From IMG/VR virus record IMGVR_UViG_3300036781_000235, positions 1 to 38,965 of that record: a DNA stretch of 38,965 bases; one strand, written 5' to 3'. This stretch comes from a virus. Positions within the stretch are counted from its first letter, which is position 1; each line of letters starts with the position of its first letter. The notes under the pieces were generated by a model that saw only the letters and a program-made list of their open reading frames with translations, had not been told where the DNA came from and did not search any database. Position numbers and translations under genes: made by a program. Of this stretch, positions 6,211 through 13,615 are shown one piece after another.

Positions 6211-7415
6211 GCGATCAGCTTGATCTTCTCGGGGAGGCTACCGAGGATTGGCGCGAGGTCTGGAACGGGATGCCGGACTTCGACCAACAGGACCTTACGC
6301 CTCACAAGTCCGTGCTTGTACACTTCGCGACCCTCAAGGATCAGCAGGAGTTCGCCAAACTAGTCGGCCAGCCGGTAACCGAGCTTACCCGCAGCCTCTG
6401 GTACCCCAAGGCGGAAATCGGTCGCTACGCAGACAAGCGTTTCCGCGCCGAGCGTCCGGTAAATCCCAAGTTCCCCATCTATATCGTCTCCAAGGGGCGA
6501 TTCGAGATACGGCTTACAAGTACCGCACTGTCGAAGATGGGCGTACCTCACTTCATCGTTGTTGAGGAGGCCGAGCGCGAGGAGTATGAAAGCCGCGTCG
6601 ATTCTTGGGCGAACGTACTAGTCCTAGACCCGGAATACCAGAGGACCTATCCGACCTGCGACGATCTTGGGGATACCAAGTCGAAAGGCCCCGGCGCGGC
6701 GCGAAACTTCGCGTGGGACCACGCCATCCAGAGCGGCCACAAATGGCACTGGGTTATGGATGACAACATCGAGCGGTTTTACCGGTTGTTCAACAACCTC
6801 AAGACCCCCGTAGCCGATGGGACGATCCTGCGGGCGATGGAGGATTTTGTCGAGCGATACGAGAACGTAGGGATGGCCGGACCCAACTACTTTATGTTCG
6901 CGTCACGGAAAACTGTGATGCCTCCGCTTACGACGAACACGCGCATCTACTCCTGCAACCTGATCAGGAACGATACCCCCTATCGTTGGCGCGGTCGCTA
7001 CAACGAGGACACCGACCTCTCCCTGAGAATGCTCAAGGATGGATGGTGTACGGTTCAGTTCAACGCCTTCCTGCAAGGCAAGGTTCGTACCTCTACGTTG
7101 CAGGGTGGGAACACGGCCGAGTTTTACGCCAAAGAAGGAACGCGCCCCAAGTCGGAGATGCAGGTAAAACTCCATCCTGACGTATCAAAGCTGGTCTACA
7201 AGTTCAAACGCTGGCATCATCACGTCGATTACTCCGGGTTCCGCAAGAACAAGCTGGTCCTGCGGGACGGGGTTACGGTTCCCCCCGGATTCAACAATTA
7301 CGGGATGGGGCTGGAAGTGATCGAGGGCTACTACGACAAGGCCCCGATAGAATATGCCGAAGTCCCGGACCTTGATGGAGAGGAAGAGATGGAGGAGCCC
7401 GATGCCGTTGCTTGA
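6207..7415 (+). CDS. GT-A glycosyltransferase of the TET-associated (TAGT) type
   Basis: 402 residues from GTG 6207 (GTGA overlap, AAGGAG upstream). An N-terminal region (residues 25-70: VLVHFATLKDQQEFAKLVGQP ending SLWYP) precedes the catalytic domain. That domain has IYIVSKGR (91-98), GPGAARNFAWDHA (161-173), WHWVMDDN (180-187, the metal/nucleotide-sugar acidic motif), NTRIYSCNLIRNDTPYRWRG, NEDTDLSLRMLKDGW (266-280) and RWHHHVDYS. These blocks match the phage family proposed to glycosylate hydroxymethylated pyrimidines made by TET/JBP dioxygenases. No TET-like gene is visible in the window, so the acceptor may be made elsewhere in the genome or may differ. Confidence 0.82.
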   Translation: MSDQLDLLGEATEDWREVWNGMPDFDQQDLTPHKSVLVHFATLKDQQEFAKLVGQPVTELTRSLWYPKAEIGRYADKRFRAERPVNPKFPIYIVSKGRFEIRLTSTALSKMGVPHFIVVEEAEREEYESRVDSWANVLVLDPEYQRTYPTCDDLGDTKSKGPGAARNFAWDHAIQSGHKWHWVMDDNIERFYRLFNNLKTPVADGTILRAMEDFVERYENVGMAGPNYFMFASRKTVMPPLTTNTRIYSCNLIRNDTPYRWRGRYNEDTDLSLRMLKDGWCTVQFNAFLQGKVRTSTLQGGNTAEFYAKEGTRPKSEMQVKLHPDVSKLVYKFKRWHHHVDYSGFRKNKLVLRDGVTVPPGFNNYGMGLEVIEGYYDKAPIEYAEVPDLDGEEEMEEPDAVA

Positions 7416-7686
7416 TTCCGAATTCCGGCAGATGGGATACCGTAACCTCAAGGATACTGCTGCCGGCAAGTGCGCGACGATGAAATTCATCTTCACGACC
7501 GGCCTTGTATTCGGGCTTGACGATTCGGGGTATCGTGGACGTTACTGCTACGAAACCGAAACCGAGGCGTTTATCGCATTGATGTTGTGGGACGGAACCG
7601 GGGACCCGCAAGGTCCTTGGATCAAATACAAAGGGGTCGGCGGAGAACGCCTTGGCCCGGGAGCAAAATCAAATGAAGGGGCGTAG
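7402..7686 (+). CDS. Small hypothetical protein carrying two operator-like palindromes
   Basis: 94 residues from ATG 7402, which has GGAGGAG six bases upstream and overlaps the glycosyltransferase gene by 14 bases. The product alternates short beta-like segments (MKFIFTTGLVFGL, GRYCYETETEAFIALMLWDG) and ends in a flexible Gly-rich tail. No family recognised. Two one-mismatch copies of the GTAAC-N6-GTTAC word lie inside it at 7442 and 7530, 88 bases apart. Confidence 0.6.
   Translation: MPLLDSEFRQMGYRNLKDTAAGKCATMKFIFTTGLVFGLDDSGYRGRYCYETETEAFIALMLWDGTGDPQGPWIKYKGVGGERLGPGAKSNEGA
7442..7545. promoter_or_regulatory. Two near-perfect GTAAC-N6-GTTAC sites inside a gene
   Basis: GTAAC-CTCAAG-GATAC at 7442-7457 differs by one base from the control-region copy at 29319, and even shares its spacer. 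GTATC-GTGGAC-GTTAC lies at 7530-7545. Each matches 9 of the 10 arm positions. Confidence 0.45.
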
Positions 7687-7687
7687 T

Positions 7688-7792
7688 ATGGTTCGCGTGT
7701 TCGAGTTTATCATTCTCGTAGGTTGCATAATCGCAGCGTGCGGGTTCATCGTGAAAGTCGTTAAAAAAACCAACCAAGGAGAAAAGTCATGA
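7688..7792 (+). CDS. Single-pass membrane microprotein (34 aa)
   Basis: The frame MVRVFEFIILVGCIIAACGF, then a lysine-rich tail, ends at a TGA that overlaps the ATG of the SPFH gene (ATGA at 7789). About 18 hydrophobic residues followed by KVVKKTNQGEKS make an inner-membrane anchor with a cytoplasmic basic tail. Translational coupling to the SPFH-like gene suggests that the two membrane proteins work together. Its tail codons hold the AAGGAG for that gene. Confidence 0.55.
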   Translation: MVRVFEFIILVGCIIAACGFIVKVVKKTNQGEKS

Positions 7793-8571
7793 ACTCAAAA
7801 ATCGTTGCATCAATCCTGGGGTTCGTCATCGCCCTATTTGCCCTTATCACCTTTTTCGGCACGTGGGGAACCATCGACGCCGGGCATCGCGGGGTAGTAG
7901 TCCGCATGGGCGCGGTTACCGGAGAAGTCAAGGGGGAGGGGGCCTATTTCAAGGCTCCGTGGATTACGGACGTGATCGAGATGGATGTCCGTACCAAGAA
8001 GGAGCAGGTCCAGACCTCGGGTGCCTCCAAGGACTTGCAGGTGGTGAATGTCGTTGTCGCCCTGAACCTCTCGCTCGACCCCTCCAAGGCCGCGCACGTT
8101 TACCAGAACATCGGGGAGGACTACCTGAATATCGTCGTTGCCCCCGCGATGCAGGAAGCGACCAAGGCGGGCGTAGCCGAGTATACGGCGGAGGAACTTA
8201 TCTCGAAGCGCGAAATCGTTAGGGAGAAGATCGCCCGACTGGTAGCAAGCAAGCTGAGCCCGCTCGGTATCCGAACCGAGGCGTTGAATATCGTGAACTT
8301 CAACTTTTCGCGGTCATTCAACGAGGCCATCGAGGCCAAGGTGACGGCAGAGCAGAATGCTTTGGCATCGAAAAACAAGCTGGAGCAGACCAAGTACGAG
8401 GCTGAGCAGGCTATCGTAACGGCGAGGGGTGACGCGGAAGCCTTGCGCGTCAAGGCGCAGGCTATCGCTCAAAGTCCTCAGGTGCTTCAGCTGAACGCTA
8501 TCGCCAAATGGGACGGTCACCTGCCCCAGTATATGGGTAGCGGCCCCGTTCCCTTCCTCAACCTCAAATAA
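7789..8571 (+). CDS. SPFH/Band 7 (prohibitin-like) membrane protein
   Basis: 260 residues. A transmembrane segment (residues 5-26, IVASILGFVIALFALITFFG) is followed by the SPFH domain with TIDAGHRGVVVRMGAVTGEV, GAYFKAPWITDVIEMDVRT, then VNVVVALNLSLDP and ISKREIVREKIARLV. A long alanine/glutamate-rich coiled coil (about 180-235: EAIEAKVTAEQNALASKNK and following) precedes a glycine/proline tail. SPFH proteins form ring- or cage-like oligomers on membranes and modulate proteases such as FtsH; phage copies exist but their role is unclear. Here it could protect a phage protein from host proteolysis or act at the envelope. Preceded by AAGGAG and coupled to a 34-residue membrane protein. Confidence 0.88.
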   Translation: MNSKIVASILGFVIALFALITFFGTWGTIDAGHRGVVVRMGAVTGEVKGEGAYFKAPWITDVIEMDVRTKKEQVQTSGASKDLQVVNVVVALNLSLDPSKAAHVYQNIGEDYLNIVVAPAMQEATKAGVAEYTAEELISKREIVREKIARLVASKLSPLGIRTEALNIVNFNFSRSFNEAIEAKVTAEQNALASKNKLEQTKYEAEQAIVTARGDAEALRVKAQAIAQSPQVLQLNAIAKWDGHLPQYMGSGPVPFLNLK

Positions 8572-8584
8572 CCAAGGAGAGCCG

Positions 8585-8812
8585 ATGTTCAACTTTTTCA
8601 GAAACCCGTTCCCGAGAACCGTTGACTCTATCATGGGTCCGGTCAACACCGCCATCGCTCAGCTTCGGGAGTTGAGCGGAGACAGGACCGAGGAGATTCA
8701 GGACAACAAGATGGCTATCGAGTCGTTGCAGGACCGCAATATCGACCTAACCGCCGAAGTGTCCCGCGCCGATTCGATCCGCAAGAAACTGGAAGGCTTG
8801 GTTTCGGGCTAG
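8585..8812 (+). CDS. Coiled-coil hypothetical protein
   Basis: 75 residues with AAGGAG before the ATG. The C-terminal 45 residues (ELSGDRTEEIQDNKMAIESL, then RNIDLTAEVSRADSIRKKLEG) form a probable coiled coil; the N-terminus is short and hydrophobic (MFNFFRNPFPRTVDSI). It is the last gene of the left plus-strand block and its TAG overlaps, tail to tail, the TAG of the minus-strand peptidase gene. It may act with the SPFH protein just upstream, but function is unknown. Confidence 0.6.
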   Translation: MFNFFRNPFPRTVDSIMGPVNTAIAQLRELSGDRTEEIQDNKMAIESLQDRNIDLTAEVSRADSIRKKLEGLVSG

Positions 8813-9171
8813 GCTTTTCCGCTATGGGTTACGGAGTAGTGATTTCCGTCTTTTATGCTAAAGTCTCCGCCCCACCTACATAGGGGATGGAGGGCCTTCC
8901 AGAACTGTCCGAAGTACTGGTGGTCCTCCGTCTTATCAAGCCAAGTAGCACCCTTGAACAAATTGACGTCCACGGCCAACCGGATATGATGAACCGAATT
9001 CTTCATATGCCCACCATCCCCGTCAGCGTCCCATGCGTCTCCGAAAGTTACCGCGTACCCGAGGCGATAGAACTCCTCGATCAGCTGGGAAACCAGAAAC
9101 GAAAACAGACGCTGTTTCGCGCCAAGGGTTGACTTGGAGGTTACTACTCCGAGCTGCGCTGGTAGTTTCAT
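8809..9171 (-). CDS. M15-family peptidase, predicted endolysin
   Basis: 120 residues from ATG 9171, which overlaps the stop of the DUF1353 gene (ATGA); longer frames upstream are not supported. The SVHHIRLAVDVNLF block gives the S-x-H-x-x-R-L-A-x-D metal site (H61, D68), and WGGDFSIKDGNHYS supplies the third ligand (H111). Length and motif order match single-domain phage L-Ala-D-Glu or D-Ala-D-Ala type M15 peptidases, which cut peptidoglycan stems at lysis. There is no signal peptide, so release would need the holin-like protein at 9605. Gene order holin-like, DUF1353, peptidase forms a lysis cassette at the end of the late operon. Confidence 0.85.
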   Translation of the reverse strand: MKLPAQLGVVTSKSTLGAKQRLFSFLVSQLIEEFYRLGYAVTFGDAWDADGDGGHMKNSVHHIRLAVDVNLFKGATWLDKTEDHQYFGQFWKALHPLCRWGGDFSIKDGNHYSVTHSGKA

Positions 9172-9608
9172 AGCGGAGCTACGAGGGTCTGCTTGTAGCG
9201 GTTGAGGTCCCGCGCTCGCGCAAGTCCGAACCAATGAACGAACCGCCGTGTCAGGAAACGCTTGACGCGGGAAGATCCATCCTCGTTGCAGAGACGGTTG
9301 AGCAGGGTATCGGCACGCTCTTTCCAATCGTCCGGTACCGGGAAGCCTTCTTGCTTCAGGCGGTATAGAGCATCGTGCGCGAGGCTAGGTCGCATGAAAT
9401 CCGGGCTATCGGGGGCGCACGTTGCGCCATCCCAAGGGTACCCGGCCTTTATCTCCAGCCAGCCGTCCGCGTGCAAGGTACAGAGCTGCCCGTAGATCGC
9501 CTCTTTGGGGCAGCAGCCCGTGTTGAAAAGCACGTCCGTTTTCAGAAAATACTTGAACGGCGGCAAAAGCCCGTACTCGATGAATTTGGACTCTTGGATT
9601 TCGGTCAT
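9168..9608 (-). CDS. DUF1353-family phage protein
   Basis: 146 residues. The blocks LEIKAGYPWDGATCAPDSPDF and RPSLAHDALYRLKQEGFP match the DUF1353 family, with conserved Asp and His residues that suggest a hydrolase-like site. Members sit near lysis genes in many tailed phages and their role is unestablished. Here it lies between the holin-like gene and the M15 peptidase, overlapping both by four bases (ATGA), so the three are translated as a unit. The C-terminus is basic (RVKRFLTRRFVHWFG). Confidence 0.8.
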   Translation of the reverse strand: MTEIQESKFIEYGLLPPFKYFLKTDVLFNTGCCPKEAIYGQLCTLHADGWLEIKAGYPWDGATCAPDSPDFMRPSLAHDALYRLKQEGFPVPDDWKERADTLLNRLCNEDGSSRVKRFLTRRFVHWFGLARARDLNRYKQTLVAPL

Positions 9609-9913
9609 TCCCTCCCCCTTCCGATTACCCGTCTGCGGACGTAAGCCAGTTTGATAGTATCCTGCTCCAACTTTACGATGCGGGACTCGTGGTTTTCCGA
9701 GGTTTCCTCCAAAAACAGAATGCGCTCGGAATCCGGCTTGGATTCGCGTACCGCATCGGTTAGAGTATCCAGCTTGGCGTTGACTCCTTTGTTGGCGTAG
9801 TAGTTCCCTCCAGCTCCACCAATTAACAAGCTGATAGCGCTGGTTATGATAGGACTTTTTAGGGCTATCATAAGGGTACGGCCAACGGCCTCTTCGTCAT
9901 TAATGGGTGCCAT
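9605..9913 (-). CDS. Holin-like membrane protein
   Basis: 102 residues from ATG 9913, with GAGGAA just before it; the longer frame to 9988 overlaps the neighbouring gene and lacks a site. After an acidic N-terminus a single hydrophobic segment (SPIITSAISLLIGGAGGNYYA, about residues 18-38) is followed by a charged coiled coil (DTLTDAVRESKPDSERILFL and on) and a basic tail (VRRRVIGRGRE). Size, topology and position immediately upstream of DUF1353 and the peptidase fit a class III-like holin or a lysis accessory. The call is from context and topology, not from a recognised family. Confidence 0.5.
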   Translation of the reverse strand: MAPINDEEAVGRTLMIALKSPIITSAISLLIGGAGGNYYANKGVNAKLDTLTDAVRESKPDSERILFLEETSENHESRIVKLEQDTIKLAYVRRRVIGRGRE

Positions 9914-9932
9914 TTCCTCATTTTCCTTCAGT

Positions 9933-10496
9933 TTAGCGAGGGTCCTTGAAAAATTCCTTGCGCCGCTCCTCGGCCAGCCGCCGGTCAAACTTGCGCTTGG
10001 GCCTCAATAGCACCAAGGTGTCGACGGCCTCCTGAACCTCGAAGAACTCCAGCATTGGATCGTAGTGGGGGCGGAACGAGAAGTCATGTACCATGACCCG
10101 ATTGCAGCCCATCAGAAGGGCCGTAATCGCGCAGGCGACCCGGAACCTTCCGTCAATCAAAGCGAGGTCTGGGACCGACCGCATGGTCGGCATAGAGTAG
10201 GCTTCCCCGGTCGGCTCCCAGCGGGGATGAGGCTCCTCGTAGGGGCCGGAATTGCCGGTATCCGCGAACGCGACCCGGAGACGCTTCCCCCGGATGGCCT
10301 TGGCAAGTTCAGGCTGCTGTTCGGCCCATTCCTCTAGGAACGGCTTGCATCCCTCGACGCTTACCACCCGGTCCGAAAGCTCGACCCCCCAGAGGGTGGA
10401 TTTGCCCATCCCCCACTCCAGATAGTTCTTGGCCTTCCCCATCTCCCTGCGCATTAGGGCTTCCTCGCCCTCGGTTGTATTTCCCCACGGAATCAT
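9933..10496 (-). CDS. Rossmann-type SAM methyltransferase-like protein
   Basis: 187 residues, ATG overlapping the glycosyltransferase stop (ATGA). KNYLEWGMGKSTLWGVELSD near residue 23 looks like the glycine-rich first loop of a class I methyltransferase; VVSVEGCKPFLEEW matches the acidic second strand, and PDLALIDGRFRVACAITALL the fourth strand and helix. The pattern resembles an uncharacterised family often found next to sugar-handling genes. Paired with the glycosyltransferase upstream, it may modify a glycan on virion or host envelope. The C-terminus is strongly basic. Fold call is moderate and the substrate unknown. Confidence 0.55.
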   Translation of the reverse strand: MIPWGNTTEGEEALMRREMGKAKNYLEWGMGKSTLWGVELSDRVVSVEGCKPFLEEWAEQQPELAKAIRGKRLRVAFADTGNSGPYEEPHPRWEPTGEAYSMPTMRSVPDLALIDGRFRVACAITALLMGCNRVMVHDFSFRPHYDPMLEFFEVQEAVDTLVLLRPKRKFDRRLAEERRKEFFKDPR

Positions 10497-11215
10497 AGGG
10501 CCTCCAATGCTCGGCGCATCGCCAAGGCTATCCGGGTTTTACCGCCCTTGGTTCGGGGGTACCCCGTAAAGTGTAGAACTACGCACTCCGGGTGTGGTGC
10601 TCGTTTCGTGCCGGCAGGGAAGTGCATCAGATATGATGGAAGCATTTCCGCCCTCAATGCGCCCCGAATCAAAAGTGCTTCCAGAGCCGGTTGGTCCTGC
10701 AAGCACACGTATTCGTCGGCGGACTCCCCCCGAACTTCGAGATGGAATTCCGACCAAGCGCGAGCAAAATCCCCGGCCAAGTCGCCACGCATTACCATCA
10801 ACCCGGTATTGATGCACCTGCGGGTTTTCGGGATGCGATCCAGCTCCCACGATTCCAAGTAGACGCGGTTGAAGTCGAAAACCGTTCCGACCACGGGGAT
10901 TCCGGTAGTCGCTACGCGAACCTCTCCGGCGAATAGGTAGTCTGGGTTTTTAATGAAGATGATATCCGAGTCTACCAGCATTAGGTAGTCCTCGTCGGAT
11001 AGGTTCATCTTTAACGGGGCCGAAGCCTTCATCGTCACCGACTTTGGTGAGACCAAACACCGTACCCCGAGGTGGGCCGGGAAGGCCCACTCTCGGTCCG
11101 AAAGGCATACCCTATCGGCGGTTGATCCGGTTTTGTAAAGCGACTCGAACATCATCTCCGCGAGCATGAAATACTCGTCGCTTCCGAAGGCCACGGTCGC
11201 TATGACGCGACCCAC
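10493..11215 (-). CDS. GT-A type glycosyltransferase
   Basis: 240 residues. EDYLMLVDSDIIFIKNPDYLF (near residues 75-95) contains the metal-binding D-x-D (DSD, 82-84) at the end of a hydrophobic strand. CINTGLMVMRGD and QDQPALEALL are typical of the acceptor side of GT8-like enzymes, and VVLHFTGYPRTKGG provides the C-terminal H-x-x-G. The enzyme should transfer a nucleotide-activated sugar. It sits between tail-fibre and lysis genes, which suggests decoration of a virion component or of host glycans late in infection. It is unrelated in motif order to the glycosyltransferase at 6207. Confidence 0.78.
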   Translation of the reverse strand: MGRVIATVAFGSDEYFMLAEMMFESLYKTGSTADRVCLSDREWAFPAHLGVRCLVSPKSVTMKASAPLKMNLSDEDYLMLVDSDIIFIKNPDYLFAGEVRVATTGIPVVGTVFDFNRVYLESWELDRIPKTRRCINTGLMVMRGDLAGDFARAWSEFHLEVRGESADEYVCLQDQPALEALLIRGALRAEMLPSYLMHFPAGTKRAPHPECVVLHFTGYPRTKGGKTRIALAMRRALEAL

Positions 11216-11217
11216 GG

Positions 11218-11625
11218 CTACTTCTCCTGAATGTCGAAGATGATTTCAGCCACGCGGAGCTGGGGCAGAGAGATTTTCTCGGCCATCTCCTTCTTGATCG
11301 ACACGGGGATGCGTTCCCAGTCCAGCTCGATGGAGCGGTTGCCCAAGGCTTCCTCTTCCTCGATAAACCGGGTATGTTCGTCCTCTTTCATGAGTACGGG
11401 CTCCAGAACGATCTGCCCGGCCTGCGGCCAGTTCTCGGGGGCCTCGGTACCGTACAAGAACAAGAGGCGGTTCGCCTCCTTCTTGCACACCTTCTCGAAA
11501 GTCTCCAGCTGCTCGATAAGCGGCAGCAGAAGCTTGCGCTTGGCGAGCGGAAGGTTGACGCCCAGGGCATTGACAAGGCTGCTCATCAAATTGCCCTTCA
11601 TCTGTTCGTATGTAACCGTGATCAT
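11218..11625 (-). CDS. Hypothetical late protein
   Basis: 135 residues from ATG 11625, with AAGGA upstream; the longer frame to 11667 crosses a hairpin and has no site. The product is helical and charged, with leucine-rich repeats of hydrophobics (LPLAKRKLLLPLIEQLETF, KKEANRLLFLYG) and an acidic middle (KEDEHTRFIEEEEALG). No family recognised. Its place between the fibre and the glycosyltransferase suggests a fibre-assembly or chaperone role, which is only a guess. Confidence 0.6.
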   Translation of the reverse strand: MITVTYEQMKGNLMSSLVNALGVNLPLAKRKLLLPLIEQLETFEKVCKKEANRLLFLYGTEAPENWPQAGQIVLEPVLMKEDEHTRFIEEEEALGNRSIELDWERIPVSIKKEMAEKISLPQLRVAEIIFDIQEK

Positions 11626-11643
11626 TGTCGTTCCTTTGGTTGA

Positions 11644-11660
11644 CCCCGAAAAAAACGGGG
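11644..11660 (-). terminator. Weak hairpin between fibre gene and downstream genes
   Basis: CCCCG and CGGGG flank a run of seven A (seven U in the minus-strand transcript), giving a 5-bp GC stem with a U-rich loop in the 50-base gap after the 11676 gene. No U-tract follows the stem on the minus strand, so it is at best an attenuator or an RNA-stability element. Confidence 0.3.
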
Positions 11661-11675
11661 CCTTCAAAATTTAAT

Positions 11676-12896
11676 TTACGTCAGGTTCAAGAGCCCGTAT
11701 CCGGTATCGTTTCCGAGGCCGCTCTGCATCTGCTGGATCCACGTGATCAGGTGCCCCATTTGGGTGTTGAACGAGGCCGTCTGCGTGACAGGATTCGCGA
11801 AGGCCGTATCCGTCCATTCGGTAACAGCCTTGAATCCCACGGGCGCTACGCCGAAGAAGCCGAGCAGGGGCGTCCCACCGTTCGGGTCCGCCTTCACGAC
11901 ATAGCTGCCGCCTCCGTAGTTCGCCAGTTGGGAAACAGCTGCCGAAGAGAATTGCCCGGTCACGTCCAGAGCATTGGCGAACGTCGCCGCCCCGCTTACT
12001 CTGGAGATGGAAAGAACAGTGGCGGACGTTCCGTAGGAATACACCTGCCACGTGTCACCGTCCGAACTAACACCCATATCGAATGTGTCGGTTCCGTTTT
12101 GCTTGAAAAAGATGGGGGATGGGGTTCCAGTTCCCCCGTTGATGGTGATCGAGTTGGCTCCCGATCCCGCTCCAATCAAAACGGCTCCGGTTAGCGTGGG
12201 GGCCGCAGCCCGAACGATGTTCCCGGTGCCCGTCGAGCTTGTATAAGCCCAAGTCGAGCCGTTGGAGGTAATAACCTGGTCGCTCGTACCAACCGTGGTC
12301 AAACCTGAGATGGTCACGTTCGGGATCGGGCCGGTGCCGCTCGAAACGATGATCGGCGTGGTCCCGGTAACCGCCGTGATGTCGCCGGTATCCGGAGTGA
12401 AGTATTCCCAGCCGGTGGCAGCGCCGTTGATGCGCAGCGCTTGTCCAGCCGTGCCGAAGCCCAGCGTCGAAAGCTCACCGTTGGACGCAGCCTGAACCAT
12501 CCGGAACGCCGTCCCGGCGAGGGACGTAAGCGTTTGCGTACCGCTCCAGGTAAGGTTGCCCGCGACCGTCCCGGAAAGGGTAGGTGAAGCGGAGCGAACG
12601 ATATTCCCGGTGCCGGTAGTGGACTGATACCCCCAAACAGTGCCGAGATTAACAACGACCTGCCCCGGCGTGCCGAATCCGGTCAATCCTGCAAGTCCGA
12701 TAGTACGAGTAGTCGTACCGCTTACGAAAAGCGGAGAGGTCGCGGCGACCGCGAGGATACCGTTGCTCGACCACTCCAGGCCGGTCTCGTCGGACTTTAC
12801 ACGGATAACCTGCCCGGCAAGGCCGAGAAGGCCGTCCTCAAGGCCGATACCCTGAATATCGGTTTCCCAGTCATAGAGATTGATTTGCTGTGCCAT
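11676..12896 (-). CDS. Tail-fibre-like repeat protein
   Basis: 406 residues, almost entirely Gly/Thr/Ser/Ala-rich beta repeats. Units such as STTGTGNIVRSASPTLSGTV and SSTGTGNIVRAAAPTLTGAV, separated by GxGTxGQ.hhhN segments (GFGTPGQVVVN, GFGTAGQALRIN), are typical of phage fibre shafts. Residues 368-390 (NPVTQTASFNTQMGHLITWI and following) match a motif found three times in the gp10-like protein. The ATG at 12896 has GAGGG upstream. The same STGTGNIVRSASPT unit occurs in the neighbouring gene, so the two share modules by duplication. Probably a distal fibre or its attachment piece; receptor unknown. Confidence 0.72.
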   Translation of the reverse strand: MAQQINLYDWETDIQGIGLEDGLLGLAGQVIRVKSDETGLEWSSNGILAVAATSPLFVSGTTTRTIGLAGLTGFGTPGQVVVNLGTVWGYQSTTGTGNIVRSASPTLSGTVAGNLTWSGTQTLTSLAGTAFRMVQAASNGELSTLGFGTAGQALRINGAATGWEYFTPDTGDITAVTGTTPIIVSSGTGPIPNVTISGLTTVGTSDQVITSNGSTWAYTSSTGTGNIVRAAAPTLTGAVLIGAGSGANSITINGGTGTPSPIFFKQNGTDTFDMGVSSDGDTWQVYSYGTSATVLSISRVSGAATFANALDVTGQFSSAAVSQLANYGGGSYVVKADPNGGTPLLGFFGVAPVGFKAVTEWTDTAFANPVTQTASFNTQMGHLITWIQQMQSGLGNDTGYGLLNLT

Positions 12897-12905
12897 TGTT
12901 CCCTC

Positions 12906-13601
12906 TTAGGTTCCCGTAATGTCGGTGACGATGCCGTTTTCCACCGTGATGGAAGTGATGACCGTGAACGGTCCGCCGGAGGCTCCGGCGTTGCCGCCCA
13001 CGGAGAACGAGTCGGCGTCGATGTTACCGGAGAAGATTCCGGCGGCTCCATTGACCGTACCGGTAAAGGTCGGGCTTGCCGAGCGCACGATGTTTCCGGT
13101 GCCGGTGGAGGAGACCCATTCGAGCGCGGTCCCACCGGCGTTCATGAACATCCCCTGTCCGGCGGTTCCGAGCCCGGAGATGCCGGACAAGGAAAGCTCC
13201 GGCTCCGTACCCCCGGAGGAAAGGAGGGGCAGGACTGCGGTAACTTCGGAAACGATTCCCATGATTGAACCTCCTTCAAAGAAAAATGCGGGCGTGACGT
13301 TCGCGAGAACATTCAAGGTGCCCACAAAAGTGTTGAGCGTCAGACGGACCTCGGTATAGCCGACCACGTTGACCAGATAGTTTCCGGTCGTGATAATCAG
13401 GTTCCCGGAAAGCGTTGCCCCCGCCTTGCGCGGAACGAGCAGCGTCCAGGTATTTCCATCGACCGTCCCCTCGACGGTGATATTGCCGGACGTGAAAGTT
13501 CCCGCCAAGCTAAAGCCCAGCGTACCGTACCCCAAGGTGGAGTAACTGACGCTGTCCGCCGGGATGTAGTTGACTTGGGTGAATGCTGCGATACCGCTCA
13601 T
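12906..13601 (-). CDS. Fibre-associated protein with a probable internal start
   Basis: 231 residues from ATG 13601 (AAAGG upstream). Residues 1-110 look like a beta-sandwich carbohydrate-binding-like domain (GTFTSGNITVEGTVDGNTW, ITTGNYLVNVVGYTEVRLTL). Residues 114-231 are fibre repeats with SSTGTGNIVRSASPTFTGTV, shared with the 11676 gene. Exactly at the domain boundary, GAAGGAGG lies seven bases before an in-frame ATG at 13262, the best ribosome site in the vicinity, so a 118-residue C-terminal product is likely made too. The full-length protein may tie a sugar-binding domain to the fibre while the short form adds extra shaft subunits. Confidence 0.68.
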   Translation of the reverse strand: MSGIAAFTQVNYIPADSVSYSTLGYGTLGFSLAGTFTSGNITVEGTVDGNTWTLLVPRKAGATLSGNLIITTGNYLVNVVGYTEVRLTLNTFVGTLNVLANVTPAFFFEGGSIMGIVSEVTAVLPLLSSGGTEPELSLSGISGLGTAGQGMFMNAGGTALEWVSSTGTGNIVRSASPTFTGTVNGAAGIFSGNIDADSFSVGGNAGASGGPFTVITSITVENGIVTDITGT

Positions 13602-13615
13602 GATGTTGCCTTTCG

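Noticed and set aside
11644-11660. Strong intrinsic terminator after the fibre gene
   Set aside because: The stem is only 5 bp with the U-run in the loop rather than after the stem; kept only as a weak hairpin.
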